The position numbers and the translations under genes were made by a program. DNA of 64,000 bases, from NCBI RefSeq assembly GCF_049647105.1, contig NZ_JBARWZ010000288.1:1-64000 (forward strand). The letters run 5' to 3'. The first letter of the stretch is position 1; every line of letters starts with the position of its first letter. The notes under the pieces are model-generated. The model worked only from the letters and a program-made list of their open reading frames with translations, did no database searches and was not told where the DNA came from. Shown here piece by piece: positions 22,903-30,772 of this stretch. The DNA is from Actinophytocola sp049647105 (GTDB lineage: Bacteria; Actinomycetota; Actinomycetes; Mycobacteriales; Pseudonocardiaceae).

Positions 22903-24984
22903 CTAACCGACCGTGACCCGGTCGCGCTCCTCCGACGACGGTGGCGGGACGGTGGCCCGGTCGCCGTGGCCTGGCCACCAGGCCGCGTGGCCCAGCAGCG
23001 CGGTGAGGCTCGGCACCAGGAACATCGACATCACGAACGCCGCGATCAGGATGCCGACCGACACCGCGAATCCCATCTCCATCAGGAACGAGACGCCGGC
23101 GAGCAGCATCGACGCGAACGTGCCCGCGAGGATCACGCCCGCCGCGCCGACCGACGGGCCGCCGTGCTCGACCGCGAGGTCCGCGGCCTTGCGCGGGTCG
23201 TGGCCGAGCTTCGCCTCCTCGCGTAGTCGCGCGATCATCAGGATGTTGTAGTCCGTGCCGATCGCCACCACGAACAGGTAGACGAGCATCGGCAGCATGA
23301 ACGACACACCCGGCCGGTCACCGATGCCCTGGAACACCAGCACGGTCGCACCCATGGTCGAGAAGAACCCGATGACCACCGCCAGCATCAGATAGATCGG
23401 TGCGACGAGGCTGCGCAGCATCAGCCCGAGCACGAGCGCGATCAGCACGCCCGCGACCGGGAAGATGACCCACAGGTCGCGGTTGTTGGCCTCCCTGATG
23501 TCGGCGAACGCCGAGGTCAGCCCGCCGACCTTGGCGGTCGAGCCCTCCGGCGCCTGCTTGTGCGCCACGTCCCGCAGCGGCCCGTCCACCAGGTCGAGCG
23601 ACTCGTTCGCGTACGGGCTCGTGTCCAGCAGCAGGTCGATCTTGGCGATGTTCTTCTCATCGTTGAGCGTGGCGGGCTGCCCGGTCGGGCTCGGCATCAC
23701 GCCACCGACACCGGGCACGTCCTGCAGCTTCTGCGCGTAGGCCGCGAGCGCCTGCTCGTCGAGCGTGCCGCCGTCGGCCTTCACGAACACCGACGTCGGG
23801 TTCAGCGCGCCTGCCGGGAACCCGGCCTCCATGTACTCGAGGCCGCGTGCCGACTCGGTGTCGCTCGGCAGCTGACCGGTCTGGTCGTAGTCGGTGTTGA
23901 ACCCGAGCATGCCCAGCGCCAGCGCCACCATCACGCCACCGGACGCGACCGCCACGACGGCGGGACGACGGCCGGTGAACTTGCCGAGCCGCTGGAACAC
24001 GGTGCCCTTTGGCGTGCGCTGCCAGGACTTCGACGGCCAGAACACCTTGGTGCCGACCAGGGACACGACCGCCGGGATCAGCGTCACCGACGCGATCGCC
24101 ATCAGCACGACCGCGATCGACAGCCCCGGCCCGAAGCTGGTGAACGCGCCGAAGACGGCCAGCAGCAACGCCATGAACGCGATCACGATGGCCGCTGCCG
24201 CGGACGCGATGACCTCGCCGACCCGCGCCACCGCCGCCACGAGCGCGGTCTTCGGGTCGTCACCGGCCCGCAGCCGTTCGCGGTACCGGAACAGCAGGAA
24301 CACGATGTAGTCGGTGCCGACGCCGTAGAGCACGATCGTCATCACGATCTGCACGGACTGGTCGACCTGGAAGCCGAAGGCCTGCGCGAGCCATGCGACC
24401 AGGCCAGGGGCGATGGCGCTGACCACACCGACCGTGACGATCGGCAGCAGTGCCGCGACCGGGCTGCGGTAGATCACCAGCAGCAGACCGATGATCAGCA
24501 CGACCGTGGCCGCACCCACGATCAGCAGCGCGGTGTCGAACGCGTCCGCGTTGTCGGCGAACATCGCGACGTCACCGGTGACCGCGTACTCCAGGTCCGT
24601 GCCGGCCAGCCCGTCGGTCGCCCGTTCGCGGATCTCCTTGACCGCCTCGACGAGCTTCGGGTCGTCCTGGATCCCCTCCAGCCCGACCGTGACCAGCTGG
24701 ACCTTCTTGTTGGGGGACAGGAACTGCGCCCCGGTCAGCACGGTCTTGACCCGGTCGATCCCGGCCCCGTCGATGTCCTTGCCGAGGTCGCCGATGGCGG
24801 TCTGGTCGTCCTTGGTCAGCTCCTGGCTGTCCTGCCGCTTGACCACGATCGTCGCGCTCGCCTGGTCGGCCCGTCCGAAGGACTGCGCGGCCAGCTCGCC
24901 CGCCTGCACGGACTCGAAGTCCGAGGGCAGGAAGTTGGCCTGGTCGCGGGTGGTGACGTCGGCGAGCGTCGGCGCGAACGCCAC
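22903..24984 (-). CDS. MMPL-family transporter, 5'-truncated by prophage
   Basis: An RND/MMPL exporter with two repeats, each a large extracytoplasmic loop plus five-helix bundle (first bundle from FDTALLIVGAATVVLIIG, second from DLWVIFPVAGVLIALVLG); GTDYIVFLLFRYRERL and GTDYNILMIARLREE mark the two core helices. The homologous frame continues upstream of the GTG at 24984 through WKVIAGWVLVTIAIVAF, clearly the first transmembrane helix, up to a TAA at 25057-25059 that belongs to the phage xis gene. No start codon lies between. The original 5' end is therefore lost, and a protein from GTG 24984 would lack the first helix. It is probably non-functional while the prophage is present. Confidence 0.85.
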   Translation of the reverse strand: MAFAPTLADVTTRDQANFLPSDFESVQAGELAAQSFGRADQASATIVVKRQDSQELTKDDQTAIGDLGKDIDGAGIDRVKTVLTGAQFLSPNKKVQLVTVGLEGIQDDPKLVEAVKEIRERATDGLAGTDLEYAVTGDVAMFADNADAFDTALLIVGAATVVLIIGLLLVIYRSPVAALLPIVTVGVVSAIAPGLVAWLAQAFGFQVDQSVQIVMTIVLYGVGTDYIVFLLFRYRERLRAGDDPKTALVAAVARVGEVIASAAAAIVIAFMALLLAVFGAFTSFGPGLSIAVVLMAIASVTLIPAVVSLVGTKVFWPSKSWQRTPKGTVFQRLGKFTGRRPAVVAVASGGVMVALALGMLGFNTDYDQTGQLPSDTESARGLEYMEAGFPAGALNPTSVFVKADGGTLDEQALAAYAQKLQDVPGVGGVMPSPTGQPATLNDEKNIAKIDLLLDTSPYANESLDLVDGPLRDVAHKQAPEGSTAKVGGLTSAFADIREANNRDLWVIFPVAGVLIALVLGLMLRSLVAPIYLMLAVVIGFFSTMGATVLVFQGIGDRPGVSFMLPMLVYLFVVAIGTDYNILMIARLREEAKLGHDPRKAADLAVEHGGPSVGAAGVILAGTFASMLLAGVSFLMEMGFAVSVGILIAAFVMSMFLVPSLTALLGHAAWWPGHGDRATVPPPSSEERDRVTVG

Positions 24985-25040
24985 GATCGCGATGGTGACG
25001 AGTACCCACCCCGCGATGACCTTCCACGGGTTGTCGACAG

Positions 25041-25060
25041 CTCGCGACCTGCGAGTTTAG
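25041..25060. other. Candidate left attachment site (attL core region)
   Basis: The reading frame homologous to MMPL proteins ends here and the phage excisionase gene stops at 25057. CTCGC and GCGAG (25041-25045, 25051-25055) are inverted arms around GACCT, the form of a tyrosine-integrase core site with a short overlap region. The exact core cannot be set without the right end. Confidence 0.45.
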
Positions 25061-25398
25061 TTTTCTCGACGGTGTTCGCTGTGATCCGCCAATGTTCGAT
25101 GAATCTGCTGGTCAGCGCCAGCGCTGACCCCGCTGGTGTTCGACGGTGTTCGACGGTGTTCGACCGGGGTCTGCCCCAGATCTGCCCCACGCTGCCCCAG
25201 GTCCGTGCGGGCTCCCGCCCCCGGCCGGTTCGCCTGCCAGTCCTTCACCGCGGCGGCGTCGTACAGCTTCGCTCCGGTCTCCACATCCCTCTCGGGAAGC
25301 GGGCCCGGTGCGCGGCCTTCGGACACGTAGTCGCGGTATGTGCTCGGCTTGATGTTGCACCACTCAGCTACCTGTGCGGTGGTCCATCGCTCCGTCAT
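25057..25398 (-). CDS. xis: Excisionase-like HTH protein
   Basis: A 113-residue protein. Residues 1-55 form a MerR-like winged HTH of the excisionase type (RWTTAQVAEWCNIKPSTYRDY, then GRAPGPLPERD). The tail is hydrophilic and is encoded by the 10-bp tandem repeats (VEHRRTPSNT). ATG 25398 starts 35 bases inside the integrase gene end. It would bend attachment-site DNA and direct excision. Its stop codon is at the prophage-chromosome boundary. Confidence 0.8.
   Translation of the reverse strand: MTERWTTAQVAEWCNIKPSTYRDYVSEGRAPGPLPERDVETGAKLYDAAAVKDWQANRPGAGARTDLGQRGADLGQTPVEHRRTPSNTSGVSAGADQQIHRTLADHSEHRREN
25071..25164. repeat. Tandem GGTGTTCGAC repeats near attL (possible Int/Xis arm sites)
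   Basis: GGTGTTCGAC is repeated three times head to tail at 25135-25164; partial copies lie at 25071-25078 and 25093-25099. A palindrome with 8-base arms (25111-25128, GTCAGCGC / GCGCTGAC) lies between them. All are inside the 3' part of xis. Ten-base spacing next to the attachment site suits integrase arm-type or Xis binding sites. Confidence 0.5.
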
Positions 25399-26587
25399 GC
25401 CCCCACTGTACGGCACCCTGCCGCAAGGTGTCAACGGGTGGTTCATCCACAGAGGCCAGAGGCGCCCGATCACCCAACGCCGCCCGCACCCGGTCCCGAA
25501 CCCCCGCAGTCCGGAACGCGTAGTCCTGGGTCTGCTTCACGTCCGAGTGCCCCACCAGATACGCCACCGTCGCGATGTCCAGCCCGCCTTCCAACGCCCG
25601 GGTGATGTACCAGTGGCGGGAGTCGTACGGTTTGACACGCTCCACCCCGGCCACGTCCGCGGCCCGGTCCAGCGCCCGCCAGAACGCCTGCGCCGTGATC
25701 GGGTTCCCCTTCTCGTTGAGGAACACCAGAGGGCTGCGACACGGCTTGGCCACCACCCTCCCGCGATGGTGGTGGTCGAGGCCGCACCCCTCCCGCACAT
25801 CCCTGCCGGCGAGGGCGTGGTCCACGATCGCGGTCGCTTTCGTGGTGAGCGGCACGTCCCGCGAGTCCTCGTCCTTCGGGGAGTGGCGGATGATGCCGCG
25901 GCGGGACACGAACGTCTTGTCGACGGTGAGCCACCCACTGGCCCGGTCGATCGCGTCCAGATGCAGGCCGGACATCTCACCCGGACGCAGCCCCATCTCG
26001 TAGCCGAAGTCCACGAGATCCTGATAGCAGGGCTTCAGGTGAGGGCGGATCTTCTCGAACCGTGTGTCGTCCTTGATCGGCTTCGCGACACGGGTCGCCT
26101 TCGGCAGCCTGATGTTCGCGCACGGCGACGCGTCCAGCACCTCGTCGTCCAGGGCCCTGTTGATCGATGCCCGGAACACCCCGTAGATGCGGCGTGCATG
26201 CGACGGCTCTCGCCCCGCGAAGAGGCTCAGCGCCCACCGCTTCACGTCCCGGTGGAGGATCGCGTTGAGCGGCACCTCACCCCATCGCGGCCGAACGTGC
26301 AGATCGACCAGGGAACGTTCGACGCTCTCGGTGTCGGTGTCTTGCCGGTAGACGCGGGTGGTGTCCCAGTAGTCGCCCCACGTGATCGTCGCAGCCGCCT
26401 TCCCGGTGACGATGGAGGCACGGCGAGCGGCCTTGACTTCCTCTTCCTTCGCGACGTCGAGCGCCGCTTTCCGGGTCGGGTATGGATGCTCCGGGTGGGT
26501 CGCCTTCTTCGTGTAGATCTTGTCGCCATTGGGTTCGCGCCACCCGCCCCGCCATTTCCCGCTAGGCAGTCTCTCCGGCCAAGCCAT
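25364..26587 (-). CDS. int: Tyrosine-type site-specific integrase
   Basis: A 407-residue phage integrase: N-terminal AP2-like arm-binding region (KWRGGWREPNGDKIYTKK), SAM-like core-binding domain and catalytic domain. Catalytic residues are R201 in GLRPGEM, R324, H347 in VGHSDV and nucleophile Y356 in QTQDYAF. The usual H-x-x-R box reads Y321-D-S-R324, so its histidine is replaced by tyrosine, a variant seen in some integrases. ATG 26587 is chosen because GGGAG precedes it at good spacing. It reads toward xis and the attachment site. Confidence 0.93.
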   Translation of the reverse strand: MAWPERLPSGKWRGGWREPNGDKIYTKKATHPEHPYPTRKAALDVAKEEEVKAARRASIVTGKAAATITWGDYWDTTRVYRQDTDTESVERSLVDLHVRPRWGEVPLNAILHRDVKRWALSLFAGREPSHARRIYGVFRASINRALDDEVLDASPCANIRLPKATRVAKPIKDDTRFEKIRPHLKPCYQDLVDFGYEMGLRPGEMSGLHLDAIDRASGWLTVDKTFVSRRGIIRHSPKDEDSRDVPLTTKATAIVDHALAGRDVREGCGLDHHHRGRVVAKPCRSPLVFLNEKGNPITAQAFWRALDRAADVAGVERVKPYDSRHWYITRALEGGLDIATVAYLVGHSDVKQTQDYAFRTAGVRDRVRAALGDRAPLASVDEPPVDTLRQGAVQWGHDGAMDHRTGS

Positions 26588-26614
26588 TTTGATCACTCCC
26601 AATTGGAGGGGGCG

Positions 26615-26869
26615 TCACCCCCGCTTGTCGTCGCGGACCGCCCGGAGATGGCGGCGCGACTTAGCAGGCTTGTTGATCCTGTCGATCACGGCGGCGCAGG
26701 CCGCAGCGTCGCTGGCTGCGGCCTCGGCGACCTGCCGGATCTCTCGGCGGTCCTGCCAGGCGTCGAGCTCGAAGTCGCGGCGTCGGCGGCATTCACTCCA
26801 GTGCCAGTGTCCGAGCCCGTAGATCATTCCGAAACCGATCAATAGGTAGAGCATGTATAAGCCGGTCAT
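26615..26869 (-). CDS. Small membrane protein near the integrase
   Basis: An 84-residue protein with one N-terminal membrane helix (YMLYLLIGFGMIYGLG), then a basic, helical cytoplasmic tail rich in Arg, Asp and Ala. ATG 26869 has CTGGGG upstream; a GTG at 26911 could extend it by 14 residues. In lysogeny modules such genes sometimes encode superinfection-exclusion proteins, but nothing here proves this. Confidence 0.55.
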   Translation of the reverse strand: MTGLYMLYLLIGFGMIYGLGHWHWSECRRRRDFELDAWQDRREIRQVAEAAASDAAACAAVIDRINKPAKSRRHLRAVRDDKRG

Positions 26870-26994
26870 GTCTAGCCCCAGGGGTTGTCCCGTTGCGTTC
26901 CATTGAGACACATCTCGTGTCCCTTCCTCGCATTAACGAGAGGTTTCCTGTTGAGATCCAACCGTGTCCAAAGTGTCCCTCGAATAGAGCAAAC

Positions 26995-27438
26995 CTAACC
27001 CTGTGCGTCCGACTGGAGACCACCCTGAGTAGAGAGTGGACTGTCCTCAAGAGCTGCCGAAAGATCCAGTAGGTAGTTCAACCGCTCGAAGTCCTCGCGA
27101 CTGTTGAGGCGCCTGCTCCACCACGCCAGTTCCCGGCGAAGGTCCCCCGGGGTCGCGCGTGCTGGGTCAACGCGGGCGGGCATCTCCATCGCCGTTCGCG
27201 TTGGAGCGGCGTCGTCCTCGACGCGACCAGAACGGATGCTGTCCAGCCATCCGGTCGGCTTGCCGAGCGCGCCTTCGATCTTCGCCTCGGTTGTCTGATC
27301 CAGGCGAATGCCGTTCTCGAGGTTCTGCACCGACCCTCTGGAGACACGCGCGACTTGCGCGAGCTGCTTCTGAGTCCAGTCGCGTTCGCCCCTGGCCGCC
27401 TTGACCTGACGGCGCACGTCCTGTGATGGCTGCGTCAC
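26995..27438 (-). CDS. XRE-family phage repressor (CI-like)
   Basis: A 147-residue protein with an N-terminal Cro/C1-type HTH (DWTQKQLAQVARVSRGSVQNLENG) and a C-terminal part with no LexA-type peptidase signature. GTG 27438 is chosen, as homology to HTH proteins starts there; the longer open frame upstream overlaps the operator region. Divergent from a Cro-like gene across six 10-bp repeats, it is the likely immunity repressor. Lack of an autocleavage domain suggests induction through the antirepressor at 28348. Confidence 0.82.
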   Translation of the reverse strand: MTQPSQDVRRQVKAARGERDWTQKQLAQVARVSRGSVQNLENGIRLDQTTEAKIEGALGKPTGWLDSIRSGRVEDDAAPTRTAMEMPARVDPARATPGDLRRELAWWSRRLNSREDFERLNYLLDLSAALEDSPLSTQGGLQSDAQG

Positions 27439-27540
27439 GCGTGCAATGTTGGGCACTGTCGCGCAGGTAGCCAAGCGCGACGGACTGTGTGCGCGTCGTC
27501 TCGCTGTGCTTCGTTGGGCTTGAGTATGCCTAAGGCTCAT

Positions 27541-27630
27541 GTGCCGAATAGTGCCGGAAAGTGCCGAATGAGCACAAGGCCTATCTGTGCCTTGACATTG
27601 ATCGGCATCTTTCGGCATAGTTCGGCACAT
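27541..27630. promoter_or_regulatory. Immunity operators: two arrays of three 10-bp repeats
   Basis: Array A at 27541-27570 is GTGCCGAATA, GTGCCGGAAA, GTGCCGAATG. Array B at 27601-27630 is ATCGGCATCT, TTCGGCATAG, TTCGGCACAT, the inverse orientation of the same GTGCCGAA core. Every copy is exactly 10 bp from the next, one helical turn. Between the arrays CAAGGC (27575-27580) and GCCTTG (27588-27593) form a further inverted repeat. The region lies between divergent repressor and Cro-like genes. Confidence 0.85.
27592..27621 (+). promoter_or_regulatory. Predicted early (lytic) promoter
   Basis: TTGACA (27592-27597), 18-base spacer, CATAGT (27616-27621). The -10 and spacer lie inside operator array B. 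The predicted start is at or next to the ATG of the Cro-like gene at 27629, giving a leaderless transcript. Confidence 0.6.
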
Positions 27631-27973
27631 GGCACAAGCACGTCGAACTGGCCCTCGAAGGGACGGGGTACGCAGGGCGTACCTGTCCATGGGCATCAGT
27701 CGCCGGGAGCTGGCCCGCCGTGCGGGAGTCAGCCCCAGCCACATCACCAACGCGATCGCGGGGGACGTCCTCGGCGAAGCGGCAGCGGCCCGCATCGGTC
27801 ATGTCATCGGCTGGACCGCAGATGAGGTGCTCCGCGGCGAGCGGATCATCAAGCGCGAACCGGACAGGGAGTCAGAGCACGTCTCCCCGCAGCCGCTCGA
27901 TCCGCCGCGCCGGGATGAGTCGAACCGGCCGCCGAACAAACCCGACAGCGGGCAGGCGTGGGGCGCGGCATGA
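27629..27973 (+). CDS. Cro-like HTH protein
   Basis: A 114-residue protein with an XRE-type HTH (SMGISRRELARRAGVSPSHITNAI, residues 20-43) and a disordered basic/proline-rich tail. There is no Shine-Dalgarno sequence and the predicted promoter places transcription start at the ATG, so it is probably leaderless. First gene of the early operon; its stop overlaps the next start by 4 bases. Confidence 0.75.
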   Translation: MAQARRTGPRRDGVRRAYLSMGISRRELARRAGVSPSHITNAIAGDVLGEAAAARIGHVIGWTADEVLRGERIIKREPDRESEHVSPQPLDPPRRDESNRPPNKPDSGQAWGAA

Positions 27974-28188
27974 CCACCAACCTGTGGATGACCACCCGCC
28001 AGGTCGCCGACGAGTCCGGACGCGCCTACGACTCCGTGGCCCGTGCCCTTCAGCGGCGGCTGCTGACGGGACACCAGCCGTGCCCGAGGGGGACCTGGCG
28101 GATCTCCCGCAAGGCGTTCGAGGCGTGGATGGCGAAGGGCGCGCCGATCGACACGCCCGCGAAGGCGCGGCTGCGGAGGTCGGCATGA
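27970..28188 (+). CDS. Excisionase-family HTH protein
   Basis: A 72-residue MerR-like/HTH_17 DNA-binding protein (WMTTRQVADESGRAYDSVAR, then GTWRISRKAFEAWM). ATG 27970 overlaps the previous stop. Early-operon position suggests a role in switching or recombination-directionality control, distinct from the xis gene by int. Confidence 0.65.
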   Translation: MTTNLWMTTRQVADESGRAYDSVARALQRRLLTGHQPCPRGTWRISRKAFEAWMAKGAPIDTPAKARLRRSA

Positions 28189-28355
28189 CTGTCCTCACCG
28201 TCACCCGAACCGACCAGGACGACACGGCCGCCGCTGAGCAGCCCCGTCCAGCGCGCTGCTTCCTCGCGACCCTCACCCACTCCTTCGACTGGCCGTGCTC
28301 GTGCGGCAAACCCGGCTCGCAGTGCACGCAGAAGGAGGACGGCAGCTGTGAATGA
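28185..28355 (+). CDS. 56-residue cysteine-rich phage protein
   Basis: It begins at the ATG overlapping the previous stop and ends overlapping the antirepressor gene by 8 bases. The C-terminal half has C-S-C-G, then two more cysteines (SQCTQKEDGSCE), suggesting one small zinc-bound knuckle. Unknown function. Confidence 0.55.
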   Translation: MTVLTVTRTDQDDTAAAEQPRPARCFLATLTHSFDWPCSCGKPGSQCTQKEDGSCE

Positions 28356-29100
28356 CCTGACCCCGTTCGAGTTCCACGGCACGAAAGTGCGCGTGACGAC
28401 TCGCGACGGTGAGCCGTGGTTCGTGGCCGCCGACGTGTGCTTCGTCCTCGGCTACAGCAACAGCCGTGACGCCGTCGCCAAGCACGTCCGCGACGGCCAG
28501 AAGGGGGTGTCGCGTATCGCGACACCCTCCGGTGACCAGGACATGACCGTCATCAACGAGGGCGGCCTGTACCGGCTGTTGATGCGGGCGCGGACCGTGC
28601 TGGCGGACGAGTTCCAGGACTGGGTGACCGACGAGGTGTTGCCCGCGATCCGGCGCACCGGTTCGTACGGGGTGCGGGAGCTGTCGCGGCGCGAGCTTGC
28701 CGACTATTGGGCCCGGGCGGAAGCCGAACTCGAGGAGCAGCGGACGAAGGTAGCTGAACTGGCCGCTCCCGCGCGCTCGTGGAACCAGCTCGCCGACGCG
28801 TCCGGTGACTACGACGTCCGCGCCGCCGCCCAGATCCTCTCCCGTGACCCGGCGATCGACACCGGACAGAAGCGGCTGTTCACCTACCTGCGGGAGATCG
28901 GGTGGATCGGCCGGGACAACCGGCCCTACCAGTCGCAGGTGGACGCTGACCGGTTGCGGATGATCCCGCGCACCTACCTGGACGGGTTGTCCGGTGAGGA
29001 GAAGACCACGTCGCAGTTGCGGGTGACGGTGAAGGGCATCCACGAGTTGCACAAGCGGCTCGGCGGTACCGGTCCGGTGCTGCTGGAGGTGGCGTCGTGA
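28348..29100 (+). CDS. Phage antirepressor (BRO-N plus KilAC-type)
   Basis: A 250-residue protein. The BRO-N domain (FEFHGTKVRVTTRDGEPWFV, DVCFVLGYSNSRDAVAKHV, EGGLYRLLMRA) occupies residues 5-105 and an ANT/KilAC-like domain residues 140-240 (AAQILSRDPAIDTGQKRLFTYLREIGWI). Such antirepressors bind the phage repressor and trigger lytic growth. GTG 28348 overlaps the preceding gene. Confidence 0.85.
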   Translation: MNDLTPFEFHGTKVRVTTRDGEPWFVAADVCFVLGYSNSRDAVAKHVRDGQKGVSRIATPSGDQDMTVINEGGLYRLLMRARTVLADEFQDWVTDEVLPAIRRTGSYGVRELSRRELADYWARAEAELEEQRTKVAELAAPARSWNQLADASGDYDVRAAAQILSRDPAIDTGQKRLFTYLREIGWIGRDNRPYQSQVDADRLRMIPRTYLDGLSGEEKTTSQLRVTVKGIHELHKRLGGTGPVLLEVAS

Positions 29101-29717
29101 CCCGCGCGTTGGTCCGGCTGGAGCCGCCCTACACCCGAAGCGGCGGGTCCTACGGCGACGCGATCCCACTCACCCGCGGTCCGCGTCTGGTCAGAACCAA
29201 CGGCATGGGCCGCTGGCACCGCCCGCGGTCGGGTGTGCACCTGAAGCGGTTCTCGCGGACAGTCCTGCACGTCTGGTGTGGGCAGGCTATCCACGTCGGC
29301 GATGCCATCACGGCTGTCAATCTCCCGGCCGACGAGCTGCTGTGCGGCACGTGCGAGGGGCGTGCTGTCGGGGCAGGACACCCGGGCACCGGCACGCCTT
29401 TGAACGAGGCCCTGCTGTTCGAGCCTCGGTCGTCGGCTCCGCCCCCCGCGCGCTGCCCGTCCTGGCGTCTGATGGAGCACGAGGTGTCGGGGCTTCCGTA
29501 TCGCGGGGTGTTCGCCTGCCCGGTATGCGGCGAAGCGACACGGACGCGCGCAGCTGGCGGCCCCTACAACTCGCACTCGGTCGTCGAAGGCCATGCTCCC
29601 GGTCCCGGCTTGTACGCGCCGTGCCCGTTCCACAGGTGGGACTTCCCCGCGCTGCGTGACGGTGTCGCCGGTTGTGGTTGCGGCGCACCGACCCGCCCAC
29701 AGGTGGTGGCGTCATGA
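29097..29717 (+). CDS. Cysteine-rich phage protein, unknown
   Basis: A 206-residue protein with several potential zinc pairs: C-G-T-C near residue 82, CPVC near 142 and C-G-C-G near the end, plus histidines. GTG start overlaps the antirepressor stop. Probably metal-binding; no family recognised. Confidence 0.6.
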   Translation: MTRALVRLEPPYTRSGGSYGDAIPLTRGPRLVRTNGMGRWHRPRSGVHLKRFSRTVLHVWCGQAIHVGDAITAVNLPADELLCGTCEGRAVGAGHPGTGTPLNEALLFEPRSSAPPPARCPSWRLMEHEVSGLPYRGVFACPVCGEATRTRAAGGPYNSHSVVEGHAPGPGLYAPCPFHRWDFPALRDGVAGCGCGAPTRPQVVAS

Positions 29718-29941
29718 CCGACCGCGAGCGCGCCGAACAGTACCTGGCGATCTTCATCGGGCTCGGTGAGCACTGGCGCACCTGCGCACCCGTCGACGGT
29801 GAGCTGACCGAGCAGGGCATCCGCATCGGCGACATCGAACTGTGGCCGGACGTCGACGGTACGTGGCTGATGCAGGACGGCGACCGCACCACCAGGTACA
29901 GGCAGGCGGTGAAAGTCATGACCGACGACCGGGACGCCTGA
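29714..29941 (+). CDS. Hypothetical phage protein, 75 residues
   Basis: A small acidic protein (TEQGIRIGDIELWPDVDGTW) starting at ATG 29714, which overlaps the previous stop. No membrane segment or motif. An 85-base gap with no convincing gene follows before the HNH gene. Confidence 0.5.
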   Translation: MTDRERAEQYLAIFIGLGEHWRTCAPVDGELTEQGIRIGDIELWPDVDGTWLMQDGDRTTRYRQAVKVMTDDRDA

Positions 29942-30026
29942 CCCCCCGACATGGGCGCGGCCCGGTGCTCCCACACCAGGCCGCTCGCCACGAGAACCAG
30001 ATCCGCTTGCGACGAAGGAAGTTCAC

Positions 30027-30623
30027 GTGACTGAGAGAGATCGTAACGCAACAGGCGGGATGCGCGCGGACCTGCAGGGTTCGCCGAACCGCAAGGACTA
30101 CGGGCCGACACCCATGTTCGGCGATTCCCGCCTGCCGGGCCGCTTCTGGAGCAAGGTCCAGCAGGACCCGTCCGGCTGTTGGCTGTGGACCGCGCAGATC
30201 AACGCGCTCGGCTACGGGATTTTCCGCTGGCCGCGGCCCGGTAAGAGCTACAACGCCCGCGCCCACCGGCTGGCCTACGAAATGCTCGTCGCGCCCATTG
30301 CCGACGACCTCGTGTGCGACCACCTGTGTCGGGTCCGGCACTGCGTGAATCCCGGTCACATCGAGCCGGTCACGACGCGCGTCAACAACCTGCGCGGTGA
30401 GGGTCCCGCCGCCAAAGCAGCGCAGGCCACTCGCTGCCCGCAGGGCCACGAGTACACGCCCGAGAACACGATGCTCCGCCGCAAGCGCTACGGCGTGAAG
30501 CGGGAGTGCCACCAGTGCAACCGTGATCGAGCCGCCCGCCTCTGGCGCAAGGGCCAGGCCACCAAGCAGAAGAAGGCGCGCGGCGAGCACGTGACGCCTC
30601 GGACCCGAACGGATGTGGCGTGA
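30027..30623 (+). CDS. HNH endonuclease (HNH_3 type)
   Basis: A 198-residue homing-type HNH protein. CWLWTAQINALGYGIFRW and RLAYEMLVAPIADDLVCDHL, then CRVRHCVNPGHIEPVT form the zinc/HNH core; the C-terminal CPQGHEYTPENT and CHQCNRDRAARLWR form an NUMOD-like DNA-contact segment. GTG 30027 is the start. Could be a free-standing homing endonuclease. Confidence 0.8.
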   Translation: MTERDRNATGGMRADLQGSPNRKDYGPTPMFGDSRLPGRFWSKVQQDPSGCWLWTAQINALGYGIFRWPRPGKSYNARAHRLAYEMLVAPIADDLVCDHLCRVRHCVNPGHIEPVTTRVNNLRGEGPAAKAAQATRCPQGHEYTPENTMLRRKRYGVKRECHQCNRDRAARLWRKGQATKQKKARGEHVTPRTRTDVA

Positions 30624-30772
30624 TGGCTCACGACCCCAAGAACCCGCGCACGCAGGCCAACCTGACCGATGGCGACCGTCGCCGCGATTACGGCCCGGCT
30701 GGTTGCGCCGGGATCGTGCTCGCCCCGGTCGTGCTCGTGGCGGCGTTGTTGCTGCGGGGTGGTCGGCGATGA
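30623..30772 (+). CDS. 49-residue membrane peptide
   Basis: Starts one base inside the previous stop and ends overlapping the next gene. The N-terminal half is hydrophilic with RRRDYGP, similar to NRKDYGP in the upstream HNH protein; the end is one transmembrane helix (CAGIVLAPVVLVAALLL). Unknown role. Confidence 0.5.
   Translation: MAHDPKNPRTQANLTDGDRRRDYGPAGCAGIVLAPVVLVAALLLRGGRR

Noticed and set aside
25021..25060. tRNA-derived attachment site
   Set aside because: No cloverleaf or tRNA 3' end is present; the junction is inside the MMPL reading frame.
25135..25164. GGTGTTCGAC tandem repeat as a CRISPR or iteron origin
   Set aside because: There are only three 10-bp units without spacers, located next to the integrase end; an attachment-site role is simpler.
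29942..30026. Possible small gene from ATG 29951
   Set aside because: Composition is Arg/Ser-rich, there is no ribosome site, and it runs through the start of the HNH gene.
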